Shown here: piece after piece, positions 24,421 to 36,250 of the stretch
Layout of the letters: each line of letters starts with the position of its first letter
Position numbering within the stretch: position 1 is the stretch's first letter
Assembly: GCA_034440575.1 (NCBI GenBank)
Contig: JAOTOL010001210.1
Span: forward strand, 116,001-180,000
DNA: 64,000 bases
Direction of reading: 5' to 3'
From: Imbricaverruca yamaguchii
Lineage: Eukaryota > Arthropoda > Thecostraca > Neoverrucidae
Notes under the pieces: generated by a model
What the model saw: the letters and a program-made list of their open reading frames with translations, nothing else
What the model was told of the DNA's origin: nothing
The model's database searches: none
Made by a program: the position numbers and the translations under genes

Positions 24421-25863
24421 GCTCACCTTCGGCTCGTGGGTGAAATGAAATGTTCCAGTCACGATTGGTTAACCCTTTCCGGTTATGATCTTTACACTTT
24501 AAGGATTAAGGATCCTCACTCACCCGCACACCTTCAATTCTTTAAGTATTTCCTGTCAAATCCTCACACTCCTTCCTGAAGGGGGGGGGGGAGGGTCCTT
24601 TATGCCCACTCTAATTTCCAAACTAAGCGATTTCAAAAAACGAAAGTGGTGTCACGGGAAAGCGCTCAAAGAGTAGGATTCGAAGCAACCAGAAATTGTT
24701 ATCCCCAAAGTAATGTTACTAGGGGCGTCTATATGATCACGACTGATATGTTCTTGGCTCTGGGTTGTTCACTTTTGTAGATTTAAAAACAAAAATTATT
24801 TGAAATCACAAAAACATGACCGTAACCATAATACTGAAAATCAACTTTTTTAATTCATAAAATTTTTATTTGCAATTTTCCTTCATTTTAATGATTGTAA
24901 TGGGTAGAGCGAACAGCAAAACGTTGTTTTAATTCAACATGCCCCACTATGAATGATTACTCACGCCAGAATCTTCGATTTCAGCCCTAATGGGCAAATG
25001 TGCAAAATTAATGTGTCAGCAAAAACGAGATACAAAAATTCCTCCAGTTCGTTTCGTTGCTTCCGTAAATATAAGCAAACGATGAAAATTTCATTCAAAT
25101 GTCTTTATCCATTAAAGCGTGACGATTGGTTGATTTTTTTTCGAGGTGACCTAGCTTAACCTTGAATAACTCGTGGACCGTAGAGGACCTGGCTTCAAAA
25201 GTTTCACACAACATGCCAAATGGATGTCGGAAAAGGTATGACAAATTTTGACGCGCTCCTGCGCGCCGTTTGTCCTCTATTCGCGGAAAATATCGGGGGA
25301 GGGCGTAAAAAGACCTTCCCCGAGACGGAGCAGGTTAATGCTCCTATCCAACGTCGGCTTCCACGTGAATTCTGTGCGTATTCCGGTTTAACCCCCAGTG
25401 TAGTTGCGGAGAATGCATAGCAAATGTACTGTTTCTAAAGGCCATTGCACTCAGACACTGAATAACGCAAATATAATTTGACTGGACGAATAGCACTCAC
25501 AGCAAGATTAACGCATACTGTTAAACCACGCTTTTTTGCAATAGCGCGACGGAAGATGAACCGTACCTTTTGGCGTCGGTTAATACGTACGAAATCACAA
25601 GCGAGTTTAGCTTTTTACTTCAGCCACGAGCCGTAGTAGAGTGGTTTACAAAAATGTGTAAGTTCACGACGTTCACGTTCACGCTTAATAATGTAATCCC
25701 ATGCCAGCTGTCACATGAATTTTATTTATACTCCGGCTCAACCACCAGTGCAATGGTGCGGAAAGAATATCAAATGGACTGACCTACAGGTCTTTGCACT
25801 CAGGATCTGCACAATATAAATGTCGTTGCACCATACCATTCGAGAACATCGTCCCACAGCCGT

Positions 25864-25901
25864 TCCCGACTATGTAGGTACGTGAAGGCGCATAGTCGGG
25901 A
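25864..25901. repeat. Hairpin, 11-bp arms
   Basis: TCCCGACTATG and CATAGTCGGGA flank a 16-base loop. Confidence 0.85.
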
Positions 25902-26014
25902 CGCATATATTATATGACGTATATACGTATATACGTTACGTTACGTTATGACACATACGTTAGGAGGAAGGCACCGGGTGGCCGCCTGATGCCTGCGTCC
26001 GGACCATGCCTGGT

Positions 26015-26122
26015 CGACTGGCCAGCCCAGCTGGGCGCGTAGGGAGCAGGTGCGTGAAGTGACTCGCCACGTTGTGCGAAGATGGAGGGACCTTAACATG
26101 CCAGTGAGCTAACCGGGCGGGG

Positions 26123-26125
<3 letters not shown>
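26015..26125 (-). mobile_element. tRNA-derived SINE, family A-like, copy 3
   Basis: Minus strand: CGCCCGGTTAGCTCACTGGC head, then GGCGAGTCACTTCACGCACC where family A copy 1 has TTCAAGTCGCTTCACGTGC. The head is followed on the plus strand by a GT microsatellite. Confidence 0.55.

Positions 26126-26160
<35 letters not shown>
26124..26160. repeat. (GT)n microsatellite
   Basis: About 16 GT units abut the SINE head. Confidence 0.97.
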
Positions 26161-26298
26161 TGAAATTGCTTCGATAATATATGCCGCTTAGCACACAAAA
26201 TAATTGCCACCAATCAGCTAATCGTGTGCAAGCCACGTAACACAGTGATTGGCGCAGTTGCATTTTCTATCAATGTGTGACTTTAGATAACAGAGCAG

Positions 26299-26390
26299 CA
26301 CCACTCGAGTGGTGTTGATCTGCTATCGTAAGGTCCAGATCCAGGGCCAGGGCTCTGACTGATAACACGTGTCATCAGTCAGAGCCCTGG
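26299..26390. repeat. Two adjacent strong palindromes
   Basis: CACCACTCGAGTGGTG (26299-26314) is a perfect 16-base palindrome. Shortly after, CCAGGGCTCTGACTGAT (26347-26363) pairs perfectly with 26374-26390 across the 10-base loop AACACGTGTC, which itself contains the palindrome ACACGTGT. Confidence 0.92.
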
Positions 26391-26835
26391 ATATCTGGTG
26401 TTATGTGAAATTGCCACGGCAGCCGTCATGCGCCAGTTGTGCGATGGCTCAATGTCCAAATCTGCTTATGTTATGCCAGACTTCTTTTGTGGCAAATTTG
26501 ACCGGTTTTGTGGGAAAAGCACAATAGGCTCCAGGATCCTAGACAAACTGCCTCACTACAAAGTTAGTTTTCGATAAGGCGTATTTAGTAATTTGAAAAA
26601 TTTAAGGACACTAGGTCACCAGGGAAATTAATTGACCACGAGGGATAATATAAAGGCAGGTAAGTCAAGCGTCGAAGACAAGTGTGTTAAGGGGATTTTG
26701 TAGCGCTAATGGTTTACTTGATTGATCCCTCTTCACAACAAAATAACAAATAGATAATAGCCATAGTTGATTTGGATGAACAAAATGCTAATCTTATATT
26801 TGTTTTTGTTGGTCCACATAACTGAACGGAACGTC

Positions 26836-26866
26836 TTCAACACGCACGTCAAAAGTGCGTGTTGAA
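26836..26866. repeat. Hairpin, 12-bp perfect arms
   Basis: TTCAACACGCAC and GTGCGTGTTGAA are separated by GTCAAAA and followed by a T-run. It resembles an intrinsic terminator in form, but the context is eukaryotic. Confidence 0.9.
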
Positions 26867-27559
26867 TGTTTTTTTTGTGTGGGATAACATCTATTTACTC
26901 GACGCCAGAAAGTACGATTACTCTTGGTCCGCGTACGTTTGCAAACCGTGTTTTAGCAGTGTTTACAACAGGTTGTAATCGCACGGTTGGAGTTAATTGC
27001 ACCTTTATATTGTGCACAGCCCGAGTGCAATGACCTGTAGATCCAGTCCATTTGCTATTCATTCACTGCCACTGCACTGGTGGTTGAACTGGACTAAAGG
27101 TAAAATGCACGTGAAAGCTGGCACCAGATAAAATTATATATCCACTCCTGAGTGGACACTCTTTATATACCCCTCTTCTACGAGTCGTGGTGTAAATGAA
27201 AGTTCCACACACACATGATTTAATATAAATTATCCCACATCAGACAGCACAGTTCGCTTTTGGTTGCGTGCTTTTAGAAAACTGTGGGCGAGCAGTACGT
27301 GCTAATTGAACGGTGAATCTTATTCATGCGGTGAGATGACTTTCACATTATACAGTGTTTCAGTGTCCTTTAGAGACAGTCCATTTGATATTCATTCCAT
27401 ACAACTGCACTGGCAGTTAAGGTGGAATACACATACAATTTACGTGAAGGCCGACATTGGGATGAATTAAACAAACCAATCGTGACTGGAACATTTGATT
27501 TCAACCAGGAACCGTAGTTGAGTGGTTTATAGTTAATAACTAAATCACACATGGCATAC

Positions 27560-29260
27560 TATATTGCGAAGCACATGTGGTTTAGCCGGTGCTTATGTAC
27601 TATCGGTGAGATATATATATATTTTACCGCATGCCGCAACTAACCACCAGAATGAAAAGTCAATACAATTTTTACATTGCATATATGCTCTTTTCTTCCC
27701 ACTTTTCAATATTGCAGCGTCTATGGTTTTCACTCAGCAGGTCAGCCAGAAGCGCTAGAGCTACGGTCACCTCAAAGAAAATATTTCTAACAGATGGAAT
27801 GTATTAAGCGGAACATTGTCTGCCAGATACATTGGCCGTACAATTCAGCTGAAATGTACACAAGTGGGGCTTTCATACCGCCAAAAACACCATTGCGTGT
27901 GAAATGGCCTAATTTAAGATGCAGAATGTGAGAAAATGATACTCTGGACTCTTGCTCTGCATCCCCCAGAATGGTGTTCCGAATATATCAACTATTTCGT
28001 CAGATTTCGCGGTACATCATTCATTCCTGTGTGTTATTTGTGTTTTACATGACTTGTTCAACTAAGAGCTTGAAGGAACGCAGTTTTAAGTCGCCATCCA
28101 TTAAAATTTGGCAAACGACAATATAAGAAATGCTTCACTAAACTTGTGTTGGAGACGGATTGCGCCACTTTGCTCTGAAAGTATGTTTTTACTCGACGTT
28201 GGGTGTCGTGCAATGTCTTTGTAGCATTGGACATGACAATTCCATTTCCAGCGCAGCTCAATAATGTACAAAGCTGATATGGACTGACTGATACACAATT
28301 GGGACGAAATAACGGCGTGATGACAAATGTGTGATGCTACTGTGATTTTACACACATTGTTCCCAAGAATGTGTAGGGTTCGTGATTGGAAACTGCTCAT
28401 TATAAAACAGTTCGACATTTATTGGATCGGCATGGATTTCTTGTAACGTCTCCTTGCCGTTTAGCAAATTCCTTTCACATTCTTTAGCCGCTTTCTCTAC
28501 ACTCACTGATTTAGAACAATGGTGGACATTTTCAGTCGAGTCGGCTTATATATTCGAAAACCGTACCATCCTTTGGCGATGGTCCATAAATCCATCGCCA
28601 TGCTATTGCAATATTGTTGAGAAGTGAAATAACTTGGGTGGGTAAATAATGGCCGTTACCTGTGGTGCTACATTTCAACATAACATGTTGCTTTATAACC
28701 ACCCAACGATTTGGTGAGAGATCTCTCTGAAAGGAAAATAGAAGATCAATGTATACAGTCAGGTCACAAACACAGCGGCCCTGTCACCCAGGCTTGCGAA
28801 CTGAATGCCTACTCTGATGACCTTTTTTTTGGAAAGGTGTGGCATCGAAATATTGCACATTTATCAAGTAATATTTGAATCTTGCATGGAACACCACGTA
28901 TAACGATCATCCAACATTTGTTGCCACATTATCACATCCAGAAAATAGCATGAGCCTTGCGTGAGTATTATTGCATGTTCAGTAATATTTGTGCATGCTC
29001 GTCGTGTGACATCCCAGCTAATTCGACGCCTGCCTTAAAAAATGCCTGCATTCCCATACACCGTCCAGCTGTAAGTTGGCTGTTCTGTGCACACCGCGAC
29101 TGGGCACATTGATAAGCAGAAGATAAAGGCAATACGCCACTATAGTAGTGTAATGCAGTCCAGTGGCGACAGCACGTGTTTTTTTCTTCCAGGAGGCGAA
29201 ACCGGTTAGGGTTAAAAAACATGGGACGTTGTTCTATACACACACACATACAAGCACGGA
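27560..29260. other. Anonymous AT-rich DNA
   Basis: A 9-bp-arm hairpin (TGGCGATGG, 28574-28600) is the only structure noted. Confidence 0.5.
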
Positions 29261-29265
29261 CACAA

Positions 29266-29402
<137 letters not shown>

Positions 29403-30140
29403 CCGTTGATGCCAATTGATCTGGTAAACGATTCCGTCTGGTGGAAGTTAGAAGTTAGATGGTCATTATTGTCCCCGATATTTTTTAAAAATATAATACT
29501 GAAGGCGGTTTACCTTTGGGTCAAAATACATTTCCGAAATGCCTTTCTCACTGGAATTCACACGATCGATTTCGTGTGGGCAACAGTTATAGAAAGACAT
29601 TGGTCGTGGGAAGTGTATTCCTCTGGCCCCATTGGACGTAGTGCATGTCACAATTCAGCATACAAGGTATGACATTAAATACTGATCCACCTTCAAATAT
29701 TAAGTGGTTTCATGCAAAGAATGACGGATTTGACGGTTTCAATACCTGATGAAGCAATATAAAATACAATCCTCAGACCATAGTATACGTTGGATGGTAT
29801 CCACTTGAATAAATATTTCATCGGGATATCTCTCGTGAAATATGAATATCTCGCTTGCCACAGAGTGCACAATTATTACCATAATGCAATAATATATACC
29901 TTGCTACATTTGATGTACACCCAGCAACTTGGGGTCTTTAATGAAATAGGTGTAATTTGTGTAGTAATTAATCGATTTGTAAATCAATCTGAATGAAGGA
30001 AACAAGTGTAAAAGTGAACAATTCTAGCAATTAACATAGGAAATAAATAAAGCAAATTTTAGCACTTCATCGATGACATTAACCTTTCTTTCTCTTCCGC
30101 TACATCTGTTGCAACCGAGCTCCGTCCAGTCTTTCCAGCA
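29403..30140. other. Anonymous DNA
   Basis: Nothing recognised. Confidence 0.5.
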
Positions 30141-30144
30141 TATT

Positions 30145-30505
30145 CGGTGTTGCCGAAGTTCAGAATGCATAGTGATCAATTGTTTATTGTCTACAGGAGT
30201 CCAGTGGTAGCCTGCTCACTGAACTGCCCCCAGTATTGTTTGTCCGGCTGAGGAATGTAAGGCAAGGAGAGCCTAAGCCCGTACCTCTCACTTCATAGCT
30301 GCAGGGCAAATGATCACGTGACGATCACGAACGTGAATTCCTATTATTCGACACTAGCCCGTGGGCAACCTGGGAGACTGTTATGTAGAGCTTAACTGTG
30401 AAGAGGTGCAGTATTCCCTATCAATGAGTGCTGTGAAGTGGCACAGAATATGTTGCTCGTGACCAGCCGTAGGAAAGGTATACTGGAACATAATTCGGTA
30501 ACCGA
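30145..30505 (+). mobile_element. TIR-A element, copy 2 (uninterrupted)
   Basis: Reference copy for the family. It begins CGGTGTTGCCGAAGTTCAG and ends ACATAATTCGGTAACCGAC, whose complement resembles the start. The interior includes ATTGTTTGTCCGGCTGAG and GCAAATGATCACGTGACG. About 360 bp, no open frame, so non-autonomous and MITE-like. Confidence 0.7.
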
Positions 30506-30519
30506 CTTTGCATGAAGCA

Positions 30520-32600
30520 TTATGCTCACCCGCCTGCTTTCAGCCAGAATTAGTTACCACTGACTTTAAGCAATGCCCAACGTCGTCTACTTGGAACTTT
30601 TGTGGAGTATCCGAGATTCATTAATGTCAGTAATTGGATTTCATTCAGAATGAGGTCTGAGTTCGTGAATATGCGCAGTGTTCGTTCTTTTAACATATTT
30701 AACTCGCTGCAACTGAGTGAACCTGTGCCGTTGCACTACATCCTGCCAATGCAGGAACCGATCCACACATTCACTTGGGCGGAAATACTGTGCATATCGG
30801 CGTCCCACACGAAGCTCCTACATCAATAAAAGGTGTCCGAATATATCTCATAAAACTGTGTGTCGCTCCGTCTTGCGACATTGAGCCGATATTTCATCCT
30901 AAATACGCCATGACTACGTTATGAGCAACATATTGAGGGCAATGCATTACAGGGAACCCGGCTGGTGGCTTGGCGGGACAGCCGTTAGTTTCGGCGCGTG
31001 TTGCGCAGTGGTTCGGGTCACTGGTCCAGCGGCTTCGTTTGAGCTCCGACTACCCACAGAGTACACGCTACAACTATTCCAATGCTGTCACTTTCTGAGA
31101 ATATATATGCGCTAATTATAGCACCACGAACTGAAATGAACTATACAAGTGCACACCTGGTTGCCTATGGTGGTTGCCAATTGTATTGGTATCGTAAATG
31201 ATAGCGTGCCTGGGTCCGACTATTCCTTCACTCGACGTTTAAGTGCGGGCGACGGATCCTGCACCACATGAACTGAAGCGTCTCATAACAGCGTGCATTT
31301 GTGCGTACACAAATGTACACAAGTAAATGTACGTTAGCGCAGATGCACGTATGACCAAGGAGGCGGATATGGGAAGGAAGGCGGGTGGGGGAGGAATGCA
31401 GTTGCATTTTGAGCATGTATTATTGAGATGCAGCTCCTGGGGGGGGGGGCACAGGGCTTCTCCCAAGTTGCTTGGCTCGGCAGCGAAGTCTTGCTTCCAC
31501 CACAGGTCGGATTGATAATGGTTTGAAGAAAATGAAGTGTACACTCAGAGGGTTTCATACAAATAGTAACCATGAACATGTTGCAGAATACCCACACAAA
31601 GCAAAAGGAGGTCACCCTGGCAGGAGAGCTCTGAAACCCTTTCCAAAAACTGGAGAGTTGTTATTGATGTACCACTGATCAATGCATTTAATGTGCCCTC
31701 GCTTGTGCATATTGCGAGGTATCCATCGCCTATCTGTGCTTTCTTTAGCCCAATGGACATAATGAACAGATTACCTTAGGATTAGGAACTGAAGGATCTC
31801 GGGTTTCGTGTTTGCAACGATAATGGCGGCGGTGATGAGAGCTATGATAGAAGATGGAAAATGATGCTGTCATCTAGTTGCATGGAGCACCAGCGACATA
31901 CATTTATCGTCCTCCAATGCAGTCCATCCATGAGGCAGTATTTCTTGCATCGTTTTCAGGGTGTCCTCATTCGAAGTCATGTTTCTGCCCGGTGCGCTTC
32001 ATATGCATCCGATTCCGTTTGACGAAGAAGTTCCGACGGCTGCTCAGATACCGAGCTGGATGCTGTATAGTTGACTTAGACATAGGTGTATGCTAGCATG
32101 GGAGGTAATGTCATGGGGGATTGTGGTGACTGACAAATCAACTGACGTGGGGAAAAGTGTTCTAGATATGTCTCATATTATAATTATACCTTCTTCTTCT
32201 TCTTCACACCATATCATTCGTCAAGTACCTCGATTGTCTGAACTATTTATTGGAGCTTATTCAGATCTTCGGCACAATACATGTCCAGCAGAAAGAAGTG
32301 TCTTTGAAAATGGTCCCGATGAATGAGATGCCAGCAATTTAAAGTAATGCATTAACATGCAACGGGACACAAGAGCGACTCAAAACAGTGCAAGGTAACA
32401 GTAGTGCTCGGTTTCATTCTTTACATTCAACCACCATCAGCAGGGCAGTTTCGCAACACGAGTTCGGGCCAAATGGATTATAATTTCAAGGTTGCCAGAA
32501 TTAAGAATTATTCAGGTAATCAGTATTCTGTGGTCCATGTACGCATGTTGCGTACATAGTTCACATAGCGCATAGTTGTGCACACATTACTTATTTCCCC
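30520..32600. other. Anonymous DNA
   Basis: A G11 run at about 31440 and a weak tRNA-like patch near 30985-31060 (GCGCAGTGGTTCGGGTCACTG). No gene is recognised. Confidence 0.5.
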
Positions 32601-32603
32601 TTA

Positions 32604-32942
<339 letters not shown>

Positions 32943-33254
32943 CTACCTGTCTTTCTATGCATATACCTAAATATCGATCTATCTTCCCATCTCTCCCTCT
33001 TCTCGTCTCACCGTCTCCCCACCTCCCAGTCTCCCATTTCTCCGTCTGTCCGTCTCTCTGTCTCTCCGTCTCTCTGTGGCAGTGGCCTGGATGGAAGCTT
33101 GTGGAATAAAAAATGCAGCTCACAAGGTGACGTGCATAATTTCTCCGTCCGCTTCCAATGTTTGGGAAACGATACGTCCAGTAAGGGAAGATTCAACGAG
33201 CGTTTGGGGAGTGCACGTCTCTGACAACCCTTCACTCCCCTCGGCGAACTCATG

Positions 33255-33418
33255 GCGAAGCATCACCTCAACATGAACCATCCGAGAGCAAATACAAATT
33301 TCTATATGGATATCCTAGATACAGGGGGAAACGACGCAGACTTTAAAATCTTAGAATCTCTTTTCATTCGTGAGCTTAAACCGAGCGTGAACTCCAACCA
33401 ATTGTCATGGCATATAAC
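33255..33418 (+). pseudogene. Penelope-like element endonuclease C-terminal remnant
   Basis: One plus-strand frame reads AKHHLNMNHPRANTNF, then ILDTGGNDADFKILESLFIR and ELKPSVNSN before a stop. The pattern of ILDT, an aspartate and aromatic residue, K-I-L-E-S-L-x-I and L-K-P-x-x-N matches the C-terminal end of GIY-YIG-type nuclease domains linked to Penelope-like reverse transcriptases, as far as I can judge from memory. The glutamate in KILES would be the metal-binding residue. No GIY or YIG motif or RT domain survives upstream, where a TATC array and CT-rich DNA lie. A dead fragment; family call moderate. Confidence 0.6.
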
Positions 33419-33656
33419 GTAAGGTATCAGTTTTGTCGATGCTTTCCTTGTGGCTGACATATTATCGTGTTCGCAAAGTTTTATAGAAGTGTCCTTAGAG
33501 AGAGGTCAAATAATTGTGCATATTTGTGCATAAATGGTGTGACTTTGATAACCTTGTGCTAAAACTGCGTACCCTCTGCCGCCAGGTGGAGGCATCCGTG
33601 TCGCGATGGTTTCCACCCGTCGTCCCTATGTCGTCCATGCATGTGTGTGTTAGGTT

Positions 33657-33682
33657 TGTTTTTTTTTTTTTTTTTTTTTTTT
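33657..33682. repeat. Poly-T tract
   Basis: About 24 T residues in a row after GTTTG. Confidence 0.97.
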
Positions 33683-33789
33683 GGTATTTGTGGATGCATG
33701 TGAACACTATTCTTCACTTTTTTTCTCGCAGTAGATTCCCGCAGTGGATCTCTCGCAATTTTCTAACCATTCGCCGATCGCAACGAGTG

Positions 33790-33830
33790 CATAGCTTCAC
33801 AATGGCTTATGGCCGAAACGTCACCATTCA
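33790..33830 (+). other. Possible hammerhead ribozyme relic
   Basis: TGGCTTATGGCCGAAACGTC keeps a GCC stem and the GAAAC-GTC half of a hammerhead core, a motif known from the terminal repeats of Penelope-like elements. The CTGATGA half is degraded (ACAATGG), so it cannot be active as written. It lies 370 bp after the endonuclease remnant, in the expected 3' position. Confidence 0.3.
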
Positions 33831-33879
33831 CCTTTATAATTTTTTAAAACTTTCAGTCGTTCCTGGATCGTGAAGAACA

Positions 33880-36030
33880 ATATATATTTTAATATATCTA
33901 CAATGAAGAAGTGTGAGTGTGGATTCCTGTCCAATTCGCGTTCATTCAAATTGTATTTTGGTAACAATTCATCCAATCTACTCAGCTATCTGTACAAAGC
34001 TGATGTCAGCACGGATATCCAATTTGTGTTTTGTACTTCACACACACTTGCTCATCACTCAGCCAATGATGGCTTTCACAGTCCGTATGGCTAATCTACG
34101 CGAGTGCAGATGCATATATCGTCTGGTTCGCAAATATAGGGGAGACCGGATCTAGTTCATACACGGGATGGCTGATACAACAGCGTTCACTGCAAATGAA
34201 ACCGATTGCCATGGCGACCACAAATGTTGCTGTTGACACCCTCTTCTCCCTTCGATGACGAGCGAAACTCCCTTTTACGCGCGGCTGCAATATGGTGAAG
34301 ATGTGACATATTTGTGTTGCAAAAGGAAAATTTCAGTGTCTGCGCTTCGTCCACTTGCTTACTTTTTACGTTACCATTACATTGCTATCCTAGCCTTGCA
34401 ACGGTGAAATACTTTTATCGTTTGCCGCCGCACGGGACTCGCAATGTCCCTTAACATGCTGCAGCCTGCACTAGAAAACCTGTGGGGTAAGTTGATGCAG
34501 CCAGCATCAACTTAATCAGCGTGAATCAACATCAACCGTTGTTGACGTTTTGTGGGCTGTATCAAAATTTGTTGGAAATAAGTAACATATACCATATAAT
34601 TACCCATGTTTATTGAAGCGTTTACTAAAAATGTTTCAGAACGACCTCATTTAATATTTCTACGGGCACTTCACACCTGACAGAGAAGACGAAACGAAGG
34701 AAAAAGTGCAACTACGAAACGAACTTTTGCGCTTCCATAAATGACACAAACCATGGGCTATGCCCAGCCAGGACTCAAAAGAGTGGTATTATAGGAAACG
34801 CAAATACTGACCACTCAATTGCCGTAAACTAATGGCACGTAGTGATAATCTAATTTATTTTCCTTGCATTTTATCGGCTTACCCAATCGTTGGCAAAAAC
34901 TCACCCCTATCTCTATCTGATCTCCCCTTCCGCCCCACACCTATGACTTTTTGCCTGACCTTGTGACTGGCTGCATGGTACTGATCACCATCCATCCCCA
35001 TTTCACGGACCTTGCTAGTAGTTCTCCGTTAGACATGCATTTTACGTATTTCCCTACGTACTCTACGCTTTTGGCACATAGAGCTTGGTGCAACATAATA
35101 AGCTGGCATCATTATACGCTTTTCTTATGCATCTTTCGAATTTACTATATTTACGGTATTAATATTAATATATTTATATATATATATGTATATATAGATT
35201 ACGTATATACTTACTTCAATACTTCTCATCAGAACAGCATGTATGCTTACCGTTCATGCACCTGCGTTTACCTGAACCCCAAATGCGTGCTCTTGCTGAG
35301 TTACGTCTGTTATTGCGCAGGGCCCTACAGGCATCGGCCGTCCGTACGAGTAAAATTACCCAAGGATCCAGCATTTATTTTACAAGCGTTTACTTTAGTC
35401 ACCTGCTGCACCTTTCTTATCCTTAGTGCAGTTGCATTGCCGTACTTTTGTCTTCGCAATCGCACTGTTGCGCTTACGTACATTTGCTGTAATTACATTT
35501 GCACATAAGGATCATGCTGATGCTCTGACAACCTGCGCTATTCAACATTTGCACTTATCGTCCATTTCTTCCTGTGTACATCTACGCCAGAGGCCGCCGT
35601 ACGTACAGTTCAATACAGTTGTCATCGATTTTCTCACGGATTCAAAGGGGAAAGGCATGTGGTTGGGTATTTAAGTTCGAACTAGAATCGCATTGCAGAA
35701 ATCCGTTTACGATTAAATAAAGCTCGAACCATTTTGGAGATTCTCGCACCACTATAACGTGTGGATATTACAATGCGACAACATGTGGAACTTGCAAGCC
35801 GTACAATGTGCGGGGCCTCCGGAGTGCAGAGCAATTAATATAAACCCTCTGGGCAGCGTACAATCAATGCAAGCACATCCAAATCTCGGGTAGAGGATGT
35901 CCAAAATTACAGGAATACGCTAAGCGTACCTGGCCACGTTTTTTCCATCCATGCTTCCGAATCCGATTGTCGGACCACATTCAGATCTATGTCGTCTGCT
36001 AGCCTGTCAACATAGTTTGAGAAACTACTT
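33880..36030. other. Anonymous DNA
   Basis: A hairpin at 34488-34514 (TAAGTTGATGC, 5-base loop, exact complement) is the only structure. Open frames show no motif I recognise. Confidence 0.5.
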
Positions 36031-36035
36031 CGCTG

Positions 36036-36164
36036 AGTATATTCATATGTATATATATACATATATATATTTATGTTTATATATCTATCAATATCTATAT
36101 CTATATATCTATATATATGTATATTTATATATCTATGTACATCTATATCTATATATCTACATAT

Positions 36165-36229
<65 letters not shown>

Positions 36230-36250
36230 GTGTGTGCATGTATATATGTG
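36036..36250. repeat. (AT)n/(ATCT)n mixed microsatellite
   Basis: TATATC and TATCTA variants followed by a pure AT core (36168-36225). Confidence 0.96.

Larger units (their letters stand above)
24415..27545. repeat. Cluster of repeat family B, mixed orientation
   Basis: A dispersed repeat occurs at least four times within 2.2 kb: plus strand at about 25330-25470 and 25600-25830, minus strand at about 27000-27150 and 27350-27520. Shared blocks include a CCAGTG.AGT region, GAATATCAAATGGACTG with AATAGCAAATGGACTG variants, and TGCACTC. A separate block, AAATGTTCCAGTCACGATTG, occurs at about 24445 (plus) and about 27483 (as its complement). Copies are 65-80% alike by eye, with no coding sequence seen. 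Confidence 0.65.

Noticed and set aside
26836..26875. Rho-independent terminator (hairpin plus T-run)
   Set aside because: The form fits, but there is no bacterial gene context and the window is clearly eukaryotic.
34951..35508. 185-codon plus-strand frame with hydrophobic stretches, possible membrane protein
   Set aside because: It crosses AT-rich repeat-like sequence that gives Tyr/Ile runs. The hydrophobicity follows base composition.
35920..36020. Minus-strand [18 protein letters not shown] segment as an RTE-type LINE tail
   Set aside because: Only a loose likeness to the Y-V-D-x-L-x-x-D tail of RTE proteins over about 25 residues, with no supporting RT motif nearby.
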